In this document: piece after piece, positions 8,947 through 17,001 of the stretch
Layout of the letters: each line of letters opens with the position of its first letter
Position numbering within the stretch: position 1 is the first letter of the stretch
Assembly (NCBI GenBank): GCA_964627605.1
Contig: CAZVGZ010000018.1
Span: 1-64,000 of the forward strand
Length of the DNA stretch: 64,000 bases
From: CAZVGZ01 sp964627605
GTDB taxonomy: Bacteria; Latescibacterota; MWCZ01; CAZVGZ01
Reading direction: 5' to 3'
Made by a program: the position numbers and the translations under genes
Notes under the pieces: generated by a model
What the model was told of the DNA's origin: nothing
Seen by the model: only the letters and a program-made list of their open reading frames with translations
The model's database searches: none

Positions 8947-9781
8947 TGGCGCTCACTGTCCAGTCGTAGGCCAAGTACGATGCGCCGGTGGGCGGTGACA
9001 TTCGAGCAAAACTCTCAATCGGAACATGATTTCTCACGAAGTTGAACACCGAACTGTAAGCTCTGGCGAAATCGGCTTCGAACCACTGAAAAAGATCGGA
9101 ATATTCTGTTGGAGCGTCGGTATGCGGAACGAGACCCTTTGGCGACGCAAGGTAGGCTCTGGTGTTGGCATCGAGAGCCGAGTCCAACGTTGCTTCCTGA
9201 TAGGGGATGCTGAGGAGCTTTGGGCAGCTCATCGCAGCGCAGGTTATGGCAAAATGAACCCTGGGGTCCACCGTCCTGTCGTTGAAAAGTTGGGGGTGCA
9301 GCAGCATTAGCCGGTCTTCAAGCTGTTGTGGAAGTATAGAGACCGATGGGTGGGACTCATCGTCGCGAACGATGCCGTTCTCAAGCGCGTCCAACGAGAT
9401 TGTTAGGCCCGCCACCTCATATTCGATGCTGCTGACGAACAGGCCCAACCCGACGGCCTCCAGGTTTTCTGGGACATCGAAATCGATGACACCCCTCATC
9501 ACAAGTGCGTTGTAGGCGTTGATCCAGAAAGCCAGGGCATCAGCGGAATCTGCAAGTACCTGGGGGTCAGTCTGTTTTAGCACCTCGATGAATGTCGCAA
9601 AGTGTCGGTCTCCCGCTATACCGTCATAGTGAACGCGCCCGTTGCCAACGTGGGAGGCCAGGGAGTGGGGATACGAGCGGTCATACGCCGCATCAGGATA
9701 CGGCTCCGGCCCTTGGTCGCCATCCAATCCCGAACCGTTCGAGTATGCGGTCACGGTCATCGCCAGCAGGGAGATATACAA
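8939..9781 (-). CDS. DUF547 family exported protein
   Basis: A 280-residue protein with a hydrophobic N-terminal segment that may be a signal peptide, then the DUF547 domain. Diagnostic segments are ADALAFWINAYNALVMRGVID and HFAITCAAMSCPKLL, where the family has HFALNCGAxSCP. The function of DUF547 is unknown; a transglutaminase-like fold has been suggested by others from the conserved Asn-Ala-Tyr and Cys-Pro motifs, which I cannot confirm. The gene is convergent with the membrane-fusion gene, overlapping its end, and divergent from the LEA-like lipoprotein. A start further downstream (M8) would shorten the signal. Confidence 0.82.
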   Translation of the reverse strand: MYISLLAMTVTAYSNGSGLDGDQGPEPYPDAAYDRSYPHSLASHVGNGRVHYDGIAGDRHFATFIEVLKQTDPQVLADSADALAFWINAYNALVMRGVIDFDVPENLEAVGLGLFVSSIEYEVAGLTISLDALENGIVRDDESHPSVSILPQQLEDRLMLLHPQLFNDRTVDPRVHFAITCAAMSCPKLLSIPYQEATLDSALDANTRAYLASPKGLVPHTDAPTEYSDLFQWFEADFARAYSSVFNFVRNHVPIESFARMSPPTGASYLAYDWTVSAIR

Positions 9782-9874
9782 TATTGTTATTCTCGGAAAT
9801 CCTTTTTTTGGCAGTCGTCGGTCCTAACATCTGCCGACCGGCCACAGGTTCCTGATCTTCTGGTTGATTAATGC

Positions 9875-10435
9875 ATGACAGACCATCACATCCCACATAG
9901 AGCACGTCTGAGCTTTGTCGTCGTCTCAGCACTGTTAGCTGTCAGCGGGTGCGCAGCCTTGTTAGGCAAGATGGTCCGGCCACCTGAAGTGAGATTTGAA
10001 CGGCTCCAGGTGCGCCAATTCACATTGAGAGCGCTCAAAGCTAACGTCATACTCGAGATCACGAACCCAAATATGTTTAAGTTACGGCTCTCAGGATACT
10101 CTTACGCTCTTGAGATCGCCGGTCGAAAGGTTGCCGAAGACAGTCGGGAGTTAGAAGTCGATGTGCCAGCGAAGAGCAGCTATAGCTTACCCATCTCCAT
10201 CCGATTGTCTTATAATGATCTACTATCGGTCGCTGGCAGAGCGGCGATAGGTCGCCGTCTGTCGTACCGATGCGTCGGTGATGTCAATGGCACGGCGTTG
10301 GGCTTGAGCCACATTCGGTTGCCCTATGTGGTGGAGGGCCGTCTGCCCAAGATACGCAGGTCGCTGCTTGGACTCGAATCATATGAACCACCAGAAAACA
10401 GCCCGCCGCTCGCATCCACCCGGAGTCGTTCGTAG
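9875..10435 (+). CDS. LEA14-like (type 2 late embryogenesis abundant) lipoprotein
   Basis: A 186-residue protein with a lipoprotein signal (SALLAVSGCAALLG). A WHy/LEA14-type beta-sandwich domain follows: EVRFERLQVRQFTLRALKAN, then EITNPNMFKLRLSGYSYALE, where the N-P-N motif is typical, and PVSI-like strands. Bacterial LEA14-like lipoproteins are found in the envelope; a stress role is extrapolated from plant homologues. The divergent DUF547 gene starts 93 bases upstream, and a DJ-1-like gene follows on the same strand after 55 bases, so they may form an operon. Confidence 0.85.
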   Translation: MTDHHIPHRARLSFVVVSALLAVSGCAALLGKMVRPPEVRFERLQVRQFTLRALKANVILEITNPNMFKLRLSGYSYALEIAGRKVAEDSRELEVDVPAKSSYSLPISIRLSYNDLLSVAGRAAIGRRLSYRCVGDVNGTALGLSHIRLPYVVEGRLPKIRRSLLGLESYEPPENSPPLASTRSRS

Positions 10436-10490
10436 ATTGAAGATAGTGAGCGCGTTGAGTATCTAGGTTTTTTTATAGGATTGCGTAGCC

Positions 10491-11120
10491 ATGGAGCGTC
10501 ACAAAAAGAAGGTTTGGATTTGGGCGGTTGGCGTGATTGTGATACCTATTGTGTTGGTTGTCGGGGCGGTAGAGTCGTCTATATCTATATCTGGCGAGAT
10601 GCGCTGGAAAAGGGTGGCGCTTCTGGTAGCGGAGGGTGTAAACGATTTTGAGGTTGTATATCCCAAAATGAGGTTCGAGGCGGTAGGGGCTGTTGTCGAT
10701 TTAGTCGCAATTACGCCAGGAGCAAAAACCAGCAGCCACGGCCTGATCTCGCTCGATTTCTCGTCTCCGCCTGACAGCGCTTCGATGTTAGCCTACGACG
10801 CTCTGATCTTGCCTGATGGCACCGGGCGTCTTGCGTCTGACACGACGCTACGGTGGTGGGTCAAAAAGCTGCTGTCTAAACAACGCGTGGTCGCAGCCAT
10901 GGGCGATGGTGTTTCCATCATGGCTCACGCTGGCGTCCTACAGGGCGTGCATGCCACAGGGCCGCGAAGGGTCCACGATGATCTGGAGATCGGTGGTGCG
11001 TCCATTCAGGAAGCGCCGGTGGTCGTTAGCGCCAACCGCATCACATCTACTGCGGTGGCCGATCTGGTCTGGCTGGTACCCGCGGTGATTGATCGTTTGA
11101 AGCAGGTCTCCGGCGGCTGA
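10491..11120 (+). CDS. Membrane-anchored DJ-1/PfpI-like protein lacking the catalytic cysteine
   Basis: One N-terminal transmembrane segment (IWAVGVIVIPIVLVVGAV) precedes a DJ-1/PfpI alpha/beta domain. KRVALLVAEGVNDFEVVYP carries the conserved Glu of the first strand, and YDALILPDGTG is the usual strand before the elbow. Where DJ-1 proteins have A-x-C-H-G at the nucleophile elbow, this one reads AAMGDGVSIMAHAGVL, so Cys and His are replaced by Gly and Asp. It is therefore unlikely to be an active glyoxalase, deglycase or protease; a binding or structural role facing the periplasm is possible. Its last 74 bases overlap, antisense, the end of the next gene. The family assignment is firm; the role is unknown. 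Confidence 0.75.
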   Translation: MERHKKKVWIWAVGVIVIPIVLVVGAVESSISISGEMRWKRVALLVAEGVNDFEVVYPKMRFEAVGAVVDLVAITPGAKTSSHGLISLDFSSPPDSASMLAYDALILPDGTGRLASDTTLRWWVKKLLSKQRVVAAMGDGVSIMAHAGVLQGVHATGPRRVHDDLEIGGASIQEAPVVVSANRITSTAVADLVWLVPAVIDRLKQVSGG

Positions 11121-11727
11121 CGATCGCCCAGAACGAGTAGGTTGCCGGTCCGACTATCAGTATCGATTCCCAACTTCCGCCTCGCACCTCCAATGCCGCA
11201 CCCATCAACGCCACGGCTGTCAGCAGCAGCAGTGGAGTGGCGGGGGTTGTCGGTCTGGATGCTGCCAAAATCGCCATCCAAAAGATCGCTGTGGGAACCA
11301 GGTGTACACCGAATAGCATTGAGCCCACAATATCCAGCCCCAGCGCCTGCTGGACAACAGGGTACACCAGAGCGAGCCCCACGAATCCCACCGCCCATCC
11401 ACCTTCAGTATGGCCTATGGGCGGATGGTAGTGATGGCCTCCTAAGCGACGTCCGTCCCAAACCATCAATCCTGACGCGGCAAGGAGCACAAAAGCTGCC
11501 AAGGCGTCTATGATCTCCCATCTCGACGTCAGGTTGGCGGTCGCCCAGGCGATCCATGTCGCCGCCAAATAGACGTCAAACCGCCGATTCGTTGCCCGGT
11601 CGAGGGATGTCATCACAATCGGGGGCTGTCCGATGAACCTGAACGCCACAACCACCCCGGCTATTAGCTGCACTATCGCCAGCGGCCACCATGAGACTAG
11701 CAGTACCGTTGAGTCGCCGCTCACCAT
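11047..11727 (-). CDS. Hypothetical multi-pass membrane protein
   Basis: I do not recognise a family. The 226-residue product has about six to seven hydrophobic stretches (for example WWPLAIVQLIAGVVVAF, AFVLLAASGLMVW, WAVGFVGLALVYPVVQQAL, LLLLTAVALMGAALEV) separated by short loops, one His-rich (GGHHYHPPIGH). The C-terminus is basic and proline-rich (RRRPASNDQSPRVPARPDRPP). It overlaps the end of the convergent DJ-1-like gene by 74 bases; because the last residues lack conservation cues, the stop region should be treated with caution. The ATG at 11727 has no clear ribosome binding site. Confidence 0.6.
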   Translation of the reverse strand: MVSGDSTVLLVSWWPLAIVQLIAGVVVAFRFIGQPPIVMTSLDRATNRRFDVYLAATWIAWATANLTSRWEIIDALAAFVLLAASGLMVWDGRRLGGHHYHPPIGHTEGGWAVGFVGLALVYPVVQQALGLDIVGSMLFGVHLVPTAIFWMAILAASRPTTPATPLLLLTAVALMGAALEVRGGSWESILIVGPATYSFWAIVSRRRPASNDQSPRVPARPDRPPQ

Positions 11728-11832
11728 GCTCTACAGACCTCCGGTTTTGGATCGCTGCCTGGTGCTTCCGGACAGGTAATTCATCGTACGAGTGAACCCA
11801 GCAACGAAGTATCATCGACGCATTTGATGTCT

Positions 11833-12437
11833 CTAGCACAGCTGATCAAAGCTTACCACCGCTGGAATCTGGTCCGATAGGTTGCTGTCGTCTGGATCGA
11901 ACAGAATACCGTGTATCCCAGTCTCCATCGCAGCTACGACGTTGGCAGGCGAGTCATCGACGAATATCACGTCTTCCGGCGATGCACCGATCTGTCTGAG
12001 GAGCAGTTCGTATATCTCCTTGTTGGGTTTTCGCAAACCAACATCCCCGCTGATCAAGAACCCGTCAAAATAACTCGGCAGACCTAACTTCTCTCTTAGC
12101 CATCGCGACCACTCGGAGACGTCGTTTGAGAGGCACCAAACAGCCTGGTACCGATCTCATGCAGTGTAAATATACCGCTTGAACCCATCCCTTAAGCGGT
12201 GGCGCTGCAAGTAATCGGTTTCCACATCAGTGCTAAGTCCCGAAGCAGTCCAAAAATCTGCGGCGGTCTTCTGCCCCAGGCTGGCATCGACGTAGTGTTC
12301 TCGAACCCGTCCAAAATCCTCGCTGCCGCCTTTTCCCGCACGAATGGCACCAGCAGTTCCGCGACATCGTCCGTCGCCTGGTAGATCATTCCCATCGCGT
12401 CGAGCACAAGGATGGAACAGTGGGATCGGTCATGCAT
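11833..12437 (-). pseudogene. HAD-superfamily hydrolase, broken by a frameshift and a stop
   Basis: Three segments in minus-strand order rebuild one HAD-IA hydrolase. The first is MHDRSHCSILVLDAMGMIYQ from the ATG at 12437, where the usual nucleophile motif reads LDAMG. The second is a segment in another frame (EDFGRVREHYVDASLG, then AADFWTASGLSTDVETDYLQ) that must be reached by a frameshift near 12325-12335. The third lies after an in-frame TGA at 12157-12159: the motif II/III part (YQAVWCLSNDVSEW) and motif IV (VIFVDDSPANVVAAMETG), ending at 11833. Motif LSND and the DD pair are intact, so decay is recent. HADs of this kind dephosphorylate small metabolites; the substrate is unknown. Confidence 0.8.
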
Positions 12438-12633
12438 GTTGTCTCTATCAATCACCATTTGGAGTGCCAGACCACCATCGCGATTAATATGTGCCAGCCA
12501 ATCGCCCCCGGGCAATCGGTCGGCTAGCGGTGTGATCACCCATTGACCTTTTTGAACAGTGACATGTCGCTCCAAAAACTCTATATTCAACTGGTCGGAG
12601 CGCCGGAAAAACAAGCGCAACAAGGAGGGGTTG

Positions 12634-14082
12634 ATGGTAATTCCATTACCAGATGTGGTAGATGATCTTCGTCAGATTGTTGGGCCTCGGCACGTCCTGT
12701 ACGAACCCGCCGATCTGGTTGCGTACGAATGCGACGCTCTGACACACCACAGATACCAGCCTCAAGCGGTCGTTTTTCCTGGAACGACGCAAGAGGTCTC
12801 GTCTGTTTTGGCATTGCTTGAGAGTCTCGACCTACCGTTCATCGCTCGCGGTGCAGGCACTGGGCTCAGCGGCGGTGCGGTTCCGGTGCAAGGCGGAGTT
12901 GTAGTAGGTCTGACGCGGCTAAATCGCATCCTGTCTATCGACGCCGAAAACAGACGAGCGGTCGTGCAGCCTGGAGTCACCAACGCAGGTCTGTCCGAAG
13001 CCACAGCATCCTACTGGCTTCACTACGCCCCCGATCCTTCAAGCCAAAAAGCTTGTACGCTAGGCGGCAACGTCGCTGAGAACGCAGGTGGGCCGCACTG
13101 CCTTAAGTACGGCGTTACCACCAACCACGTTCTGGCGCTAGAGGTTGTGCTGCCCGACGGACAGGTGGTCGAGCTTGGCGGCGGTGCCGCCGATCCGGTT
13201 GGCTACGACCTTGTGGGCCTCTTCACCGGCTCAGAGGGCACCTTCGGCATAGTGACGGCGATTACGGTTCGCTTGACCCCAAATCCCCAGGGAGTGAGAA
13301 CGCTACTGGCTGATTTTACATCGGTCGATGATGCTTCTCACACTATCACCGCCATAATCGCTGCGGGGATTATCCCTTCGGCGTTGGAGATGATGGACGC
13401 GCTCACTGTGCAGACAGTCGAGGACTCGGTTTTGGCTGCGGGATACCCAAGGGATGCAGCGGCTGTGATCGTGATTGAGCTAGACGGCCTTGAGGTGGGG
13501 CTGGATGCACAAGCGGCCCTCGTAAGCGAACTGTGCAGTGAGAAAGGTGCTAGAAGTGTGGAGCTGGCGCTTGACGACGCCCATCGCCTGAAACTTTGGG
13601 CCGGGAGAAAGGGTGCCTTCGGGGCTGTGGGGAGGCTAAACCCAGACCTGCTCGTTCAGGATGCCGTCGTCCCTCGCACAAAGCTGCCTGAACTGGTACG
13701 AAACATTTACAAAGTTTGTGATGAACTTGATGTCCGGGTAAGCTGCCTGTTCCACGCTGGGGACGGTAACCTGCACCCCAATATCAGCTACGACGGCCGT
13801 GACCCTGACGTTTTGGTCCGCGTTTTAGAAGCCAACCGCAGGATAATGATGATGAGTGTGGAGGCTGGTGGCACGATCACTGGGGAACATGGCGTAGGGC
13901 TGGACAAGAAGGATTATATGGGATTGATTTTCAGCGAAGATGCCCTGGATGCTATGCGTGACGCCAAACAGGTGTTCGATCCGAAGGGTCGGTGTAACCC
14001 CGGCAAACTGATCCCAGACAGGGCATCAGAGCCACTCGAATCGGCCACCTCGCTTTCGGTTGAAGAAGTCGTTGCTGCCTAG
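12634..14082 (+). CDS. glcD: Glycolate oxidase FAD-linked subunit GlcD
   Basis: Catalytic flavoprotein of glycolate (or D-lactate) oxidase, which oxidises glycolate to glyoxylate and passes electrons through GlcE/GlcF towards the quinone pool. It has 482 residues from the ATG at 12634, which follows AAGGAGGGG. The FAD-binding PCMH domain shows RGAGTGLSGG (residues 72-81), CTLGGNVAENAGGPHCLKYG and GLFTGSEGTFGIVT. The C-terminal domain has the HAGDGNLHP and GGTITGEHGVG motifs with the expected His residues. It is followed after 241 bases by glcE. The divergent upstream neighbour is the broken HAD gene, whose intact relatives include phosphoglycolate phosphatase-like enzymes; the link is only suggestive. 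Confidence 0.95.
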   Translation: MVIPLPDVVDDLRQIVGPRHVLYEPADLVAYECDALTHHRYQPQAVVFPGTTQEVSSVLALLESLDLPFIARGAGTGLSGGAVPVQGGVVVGLTRLNRILSIDAENRRAVVQPGVTNAGLSEATASYWLHYAPDPSSQKACTLGGNVAENAGGPHCLKYGVTTNHVLALEVVLPDGQVVELGGGAADPVGYDLVGLFTGSEGTFGIVTAITVRLTPNPQGVRTLLADFTSVDDASHTITAIIAAGIIPSALEMMDALTVQTVEDSVLAAGYPRDAAAVIVIELDGLEVGLDAQAALVSELCSEKGARSVELALDDAHRLKLWAGRKGAFGAVGRLNPDLLVQDAVVPRTKLPELVRNIYKVCDELDVRVSCLFHAGDGNLHPNISYDGRDPDVLVRVLEANRRIMMMSVEAGGTITGEHGVGLDKKDYMGLIFSEDALDAMRDAKQVFDPKGRCNPGKLIPDRASEPLESATSLSVEEVVAA

Positions 14083-14211
14083 ATGACAACATCGTCGTAG
14101 GGTTGGCGTTCTCCGAGCGTTGCCAAACTCATCGGTGTTGATTTTCCAGGGGGTGTGCTCACCAGATGCAGAGATCTGGGCTGGCAAGTTTGGCGATCTG
14201 TTAAAATAGTG

Positions 14212-14227
14212 TTGCAGCCAGCTGCAA
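14212..14227. promoter_or_regulatory. Perfect 16-bp palindrome in the glcD-glcE gap (candidate operator)
   Basis: The 241-base gap between glcD and glcE holds TTGCAGC-CA-GCTGCAA, a perfect inverted repeat with a two-base centre. It sits 5 bases after TAAAAT (14202-14207), which could be a -10 element, although no good -35 lies at the right distance. The position about 97 bases before glcE fits an operator that adjusts glcE-glcF expression. Its shape recalls LacI-type sites, but those have a central CG. No regulator gene is adjacent. The rest of the gap contains nothing I can assign. Confidence 0.35.
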
Positions 14228-14323
14228 TTCGCTCACAATGATTCCCGACACCGATGTGGACCGCCACAAGATGATCTGCGAATATGTTTGATCCACCCGC
14301 TTCCCACCAGTTAGACCATCGCA

Positions 14324-15634
14324 ATGCGTGAACTTTTTTCTGAAATTGTCGGCGTGCCCTACGTACTGGACGGCGACGGCCTGTCCGTTGACGGGATGCA
14401 CCCAACCGTGGTATTGGAACCGGGATCGGTGGAGGAGGTCGCCAAGATCATGCAGGTGGCGACTGCGAACCAGTGGGCGATAACCCCTGTGGGGGCAGGA
14501 GGATCGTTGGGTGTAGGTAATCCGCCTTCTAGGGTGGACGTGATCTTGAGTCTAAAGCGACTTTCGAAAATAATGTCCCACGAACCTGGTGACCTTACCA
14601 CCGTCGTTGAAGCTGGCTGCACGTTGGGCGACCTGAACAAACATCTTAACGACAGTCGGCAATGTCTTCCACTCGATCCTCCAGGGGGCGGTGCTGCAAC
14701 GATCGGTGGCATTGCGGCGCTAGGTGTGGCGGGCGCTATGCGTCAAGGCTACGGTGCGCCGAGGGATTGGGTTCTCGGTCTAAAAATAGTTTCAGCAGAT
14801 GGTCGCATACTCGAAATTGGTGGCCGTGTCGTCAAGAACGTGGCAGGCTATGATCTTTCCAAGCTGCACGTAGGCGGCCTGGGTACTTTGGGGGTCATTG
14901 TCAGTGTCAACCTAAAAGTGTTTCCGAGGCCTGAAACCGAGCTCACGGTGGCCATCAACGGGCCGGAGCGCGGTGCCCTGTTGGGTTGCGCCGGCGAGTT
15001 GGTGAAAAAAGCGCTCAACCCGACATCATTGGAACTCATGTCGATTACGGCGCTCAATCGATGTGGCCTGGAGCTGCATGGACGGCAGAGCTACCTGTTG
15101 GCCAGGTACGCTGGGACAGAGACCGATGTAAGAAGCCAGGCGATTGAGACTGAAAAAATCGCGCTCGCCGCAGATCTGGACGTTGATACCCAAGTCGGAC
15201 GGGAGTTTGTTGTTAAGTTTTGGCACGCCCGGGCGAAACTGATGACATCTCCGGACTTTCCGCTCATACTTCATGCGCGGGTCAAGCCAACCGATCTTGA
15301 GAGTGTCATCTCCTGCTTTGTAAACTCTTTGGGGCAGTTCTGCGATGAGGCCGTTATCGCTGCCTCCGCCGGGATCGGCACAGCGATCTTGACCGCCGAA
15401 GGTTGGCGAGTTTCCGCTAACATCGACGCAGTGGTGAAAGGGATAGAGTCTGTCAGGCAGGAGTGCGCGAGTTGTGGCGGGTCGCTGGTGGTATGGAGCG
15501 CACCGTTTGAGATCAAAGGTCTCATGGATGTCTGGGGAGATATAGGCGCAGCGGCGGGCTTGATGAAGCAGCTAAAAAGTAGTTATGATTCTCAAAATCT
15601 GCTCAATCCAGGCCGATTTGCTGGGGGGATATAA
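14324..15634 (+). CDS. glcE: Glycolate oxidase subunit GlcE-like flavoprotein
   Basis: Second FAD-binding subunit of glycolate oxidase. The 436-residue product has a PCMH FAD domain at the N-terminus (PVGAGGSLGVGNPP, where GlcE usually has GxGSK, then DPPGGGAATIGGIAALGVAG and RVVKNVAGYDLSKLHVGGLG). VVKNVAGYDLSKL is a strong GlcE signature. It is longer than E. coli GlcE (about 350 residues), the excess lying in the C-terminal substrate-cap region. The ATG at 14324 has no strong Shine-Dalgarno sequence. The stop is separated from the glcF GTG start by one base, so the two are translationally coupled. Confidence 0.92.
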   Translation: MRELFSEIVGVPYVLDGDGLSVDGMHPTVVLEPGSVEEVAKIMQVATANQWAITPVGAGGSLGVGNPPSRVDVILSLKRLSKIMSHEPGDLTTVVEAGCTLGDLNKHLNDSRQCLPLDPPGGGAATIGGIAALGVAGAMRQGYGAPRDWVLGLKIVSADGRILEIGGRVVKNVAGYDLSKLHVGGLGTLGVIVSVNLKVFPRPETELTVAINGPERGALLGCAGELVKKALNPTSLELMSITALNRCGLELHGRQSYLLARYAGTETDVRSQAIETEKIALAADLDVDTQVGREFVVKFWHARAKLMTSPDFPLILHARVKPTDLESVISCFVNSLGQFCDEAVIAASAGIGTAILTAEGWRVSANIDAVVKGIESVRQECASCGGSLVVWSAPFEIKGLMDVWGDIGAAAGLMKQLKSSYDSQNLLNPGRFAGGI

Positions 15635-15635
15635 G

Positions 15636-16949
15636 GTGGCGACAGCGCTGATTGAAGCACTTCTGGCTGAAGAGGAAAAGCTGCTTGCCTGCGTCCATTG
15701 CGGTCTGTGTCTGCCGACCTGCCCCACCTACTCGGTTTTGGGCGACGAAAATGACTCCCCAAGAGGGCGCATCTACCTGATGCGCGCTGTCGCTGAAGAG
15801 CGGCTAGAGCCCAAGGGTGCCTATGTCACATATATTGACCGGTGCGTGATCTGTCGCGCCTGCGAAACCGCCTGTCCGTCCGGTGTCCCCTTCGGTAGCC
15901 TTATAGAAGCGGCGCGCTCAGACTTAGCACTTCAGCCGCCTCGTGTGGGCAGACTCCAGCATCTGTTCCACACGGTGGCGCTAAAATACTTACTTCCATC
16001 GCGGTTTCTGATGAAACTTGCACTCCTTCCAGCTAGAATACTGCGTAGGATGACAGAGGGCGACCTCAGCAGAGATGGCGACGGAAGTTTCCTTGACCGT
16101 TATCCTCGGCTGAAGTTCATCGCCGCGATGATCCCTGCGCCCAACATTGAGACCGGATCGCGGCCCTCGCCTGAAGACGTACCGAGCTCCCCGGAAATGG
16201 TCGTTGCCCAGTTTGTCGGTTGTGTCATGCCAGAGGCGTTCTCAGAGATCAACGATGCCACAATTCGCGTATTGAAAGTGAATGGGTGCGCCGTGGATAG
16301 ACCATCGTCCCAGGGATGCTGCGGCGCTCTCCACGCACATACCGGTGACGTTGAGGGCGCAAAGGAGCTTGCGCGCAACAACATTGACGGGTTTGACGAC
16401 GGCACTGCCGCTCCGATTATAGTCAACGCTGCTGGATGCGGTGCCACCCTCAAGGAATACGGCGATCTTCTCGCTGACGATCCTGATTACGCGGATCGGG
16501 CTGTGGATTTCAGCAAGAGGGTAAAGGACGTTACCGAGTTCCTGGTCGATCTGGGCCCCGTGATTGGCGGGCCGGTTGATGCCACAGCGACGTACGACGC
16601 GCCCTGCCATCTGCACCATGCCCAGCGAGTACAAGACGCACCACTCTCCCTTCTGGGCTCCATCCCTGAACTTGATCTACGTCCGCTTAGGCGGTCGGAG
16701 GTGTGCTGCGGTGCAGGAGGTACATACAACCTCACGCAGCCCGAACTTGCGTCTGATATTTTGGGCGAAAAGCTCGAAAATATCCGTGATACAGGTGCTG
16801 ACGTGGTGGTCACTGGCAACCCGGGCTGCCATATGCAGATATTGGCTGGCGTGCGACTTGAGGGGCTTGAGCTGGAAGTCAGACATCCTGTCGAACTCCT
16901 TGACGCCTCCTACGAAGCCGCTGGGATGTACGGCAGCGAAACTAGCTGA
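15636..16949 (+). CDS. glcF: Glycolate oxidase iron-sulfur subunit GlcF
   Basis: Iron-sulfur electron-transfer subunit of glycolate oxidase. Two 4Fe-4S ferredoxin motifs lie near the N-terminus: C19-x2-C22-x2-C25-x3-C29 (CVHCGLCLPTCP) and CVICRACETACPSGVP. Two CCG domains follow (QGCCGALHAHTGD and VCCGAGGTYNLTQPELA), as in GlcF and heterodisulfide reductase subunit B. The start is the GTG at 15636, preceded by GGGGGGAT and the glcE stop; an earlier ATG at 15585 lies inside glcE. Together with glcD and glcE it completes the three-subunit enzyme, so the organism probably recycles or grows on glycolate. Confidence 0.94.
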   Translation: MATALIEALLAEEEKLLACVHCGLCLPTCPTYSVLGDENDSPRGRIYLMRAVAEERLEPKGAYVTYIDRCVICRACETACPSGVPFGSLIEAARSDLALQPPRVGRLQHLFHTVALKYLLPSRFLMKLALLPARILRRMTEGDLSRDGDGSFLDRYPRLKFIAAMIPAPNIETGSRPSPEDVPSSPEMVVAQFVGCVMPEAFSEINDATIRVLKVNGCAVDRPSSQGCCGALHAHTGDVEGAKELARNNIDGFDDGTAAPIIVNAAGCGATLKEYGDLLADDPDYADRAVDFSKRVKDVTEFLVDLGPVIGGPVDATATYDAPCHLHHAQRVQDAPLSLLGSIPELDLRPLRRSEVCCGAGGTYNLTQPELASDILGEKLENIRDTGADVVVTGNPGCHMQILAGVRLEGLELEVRHPVELLDASYEAAGMYGSETS

Positions 16950-17001
16950 CCCTATCAAACTCACCGACTCGATATATCAAAACCACAACAGAGGGCGATA
17001 A

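Noticed and set aside
14079..14405. Minus-strand frames in the glcD-glcE gap
   Set aside because: Arg-rich, without a ribosome binding site, and partly antisense to the glcE start.
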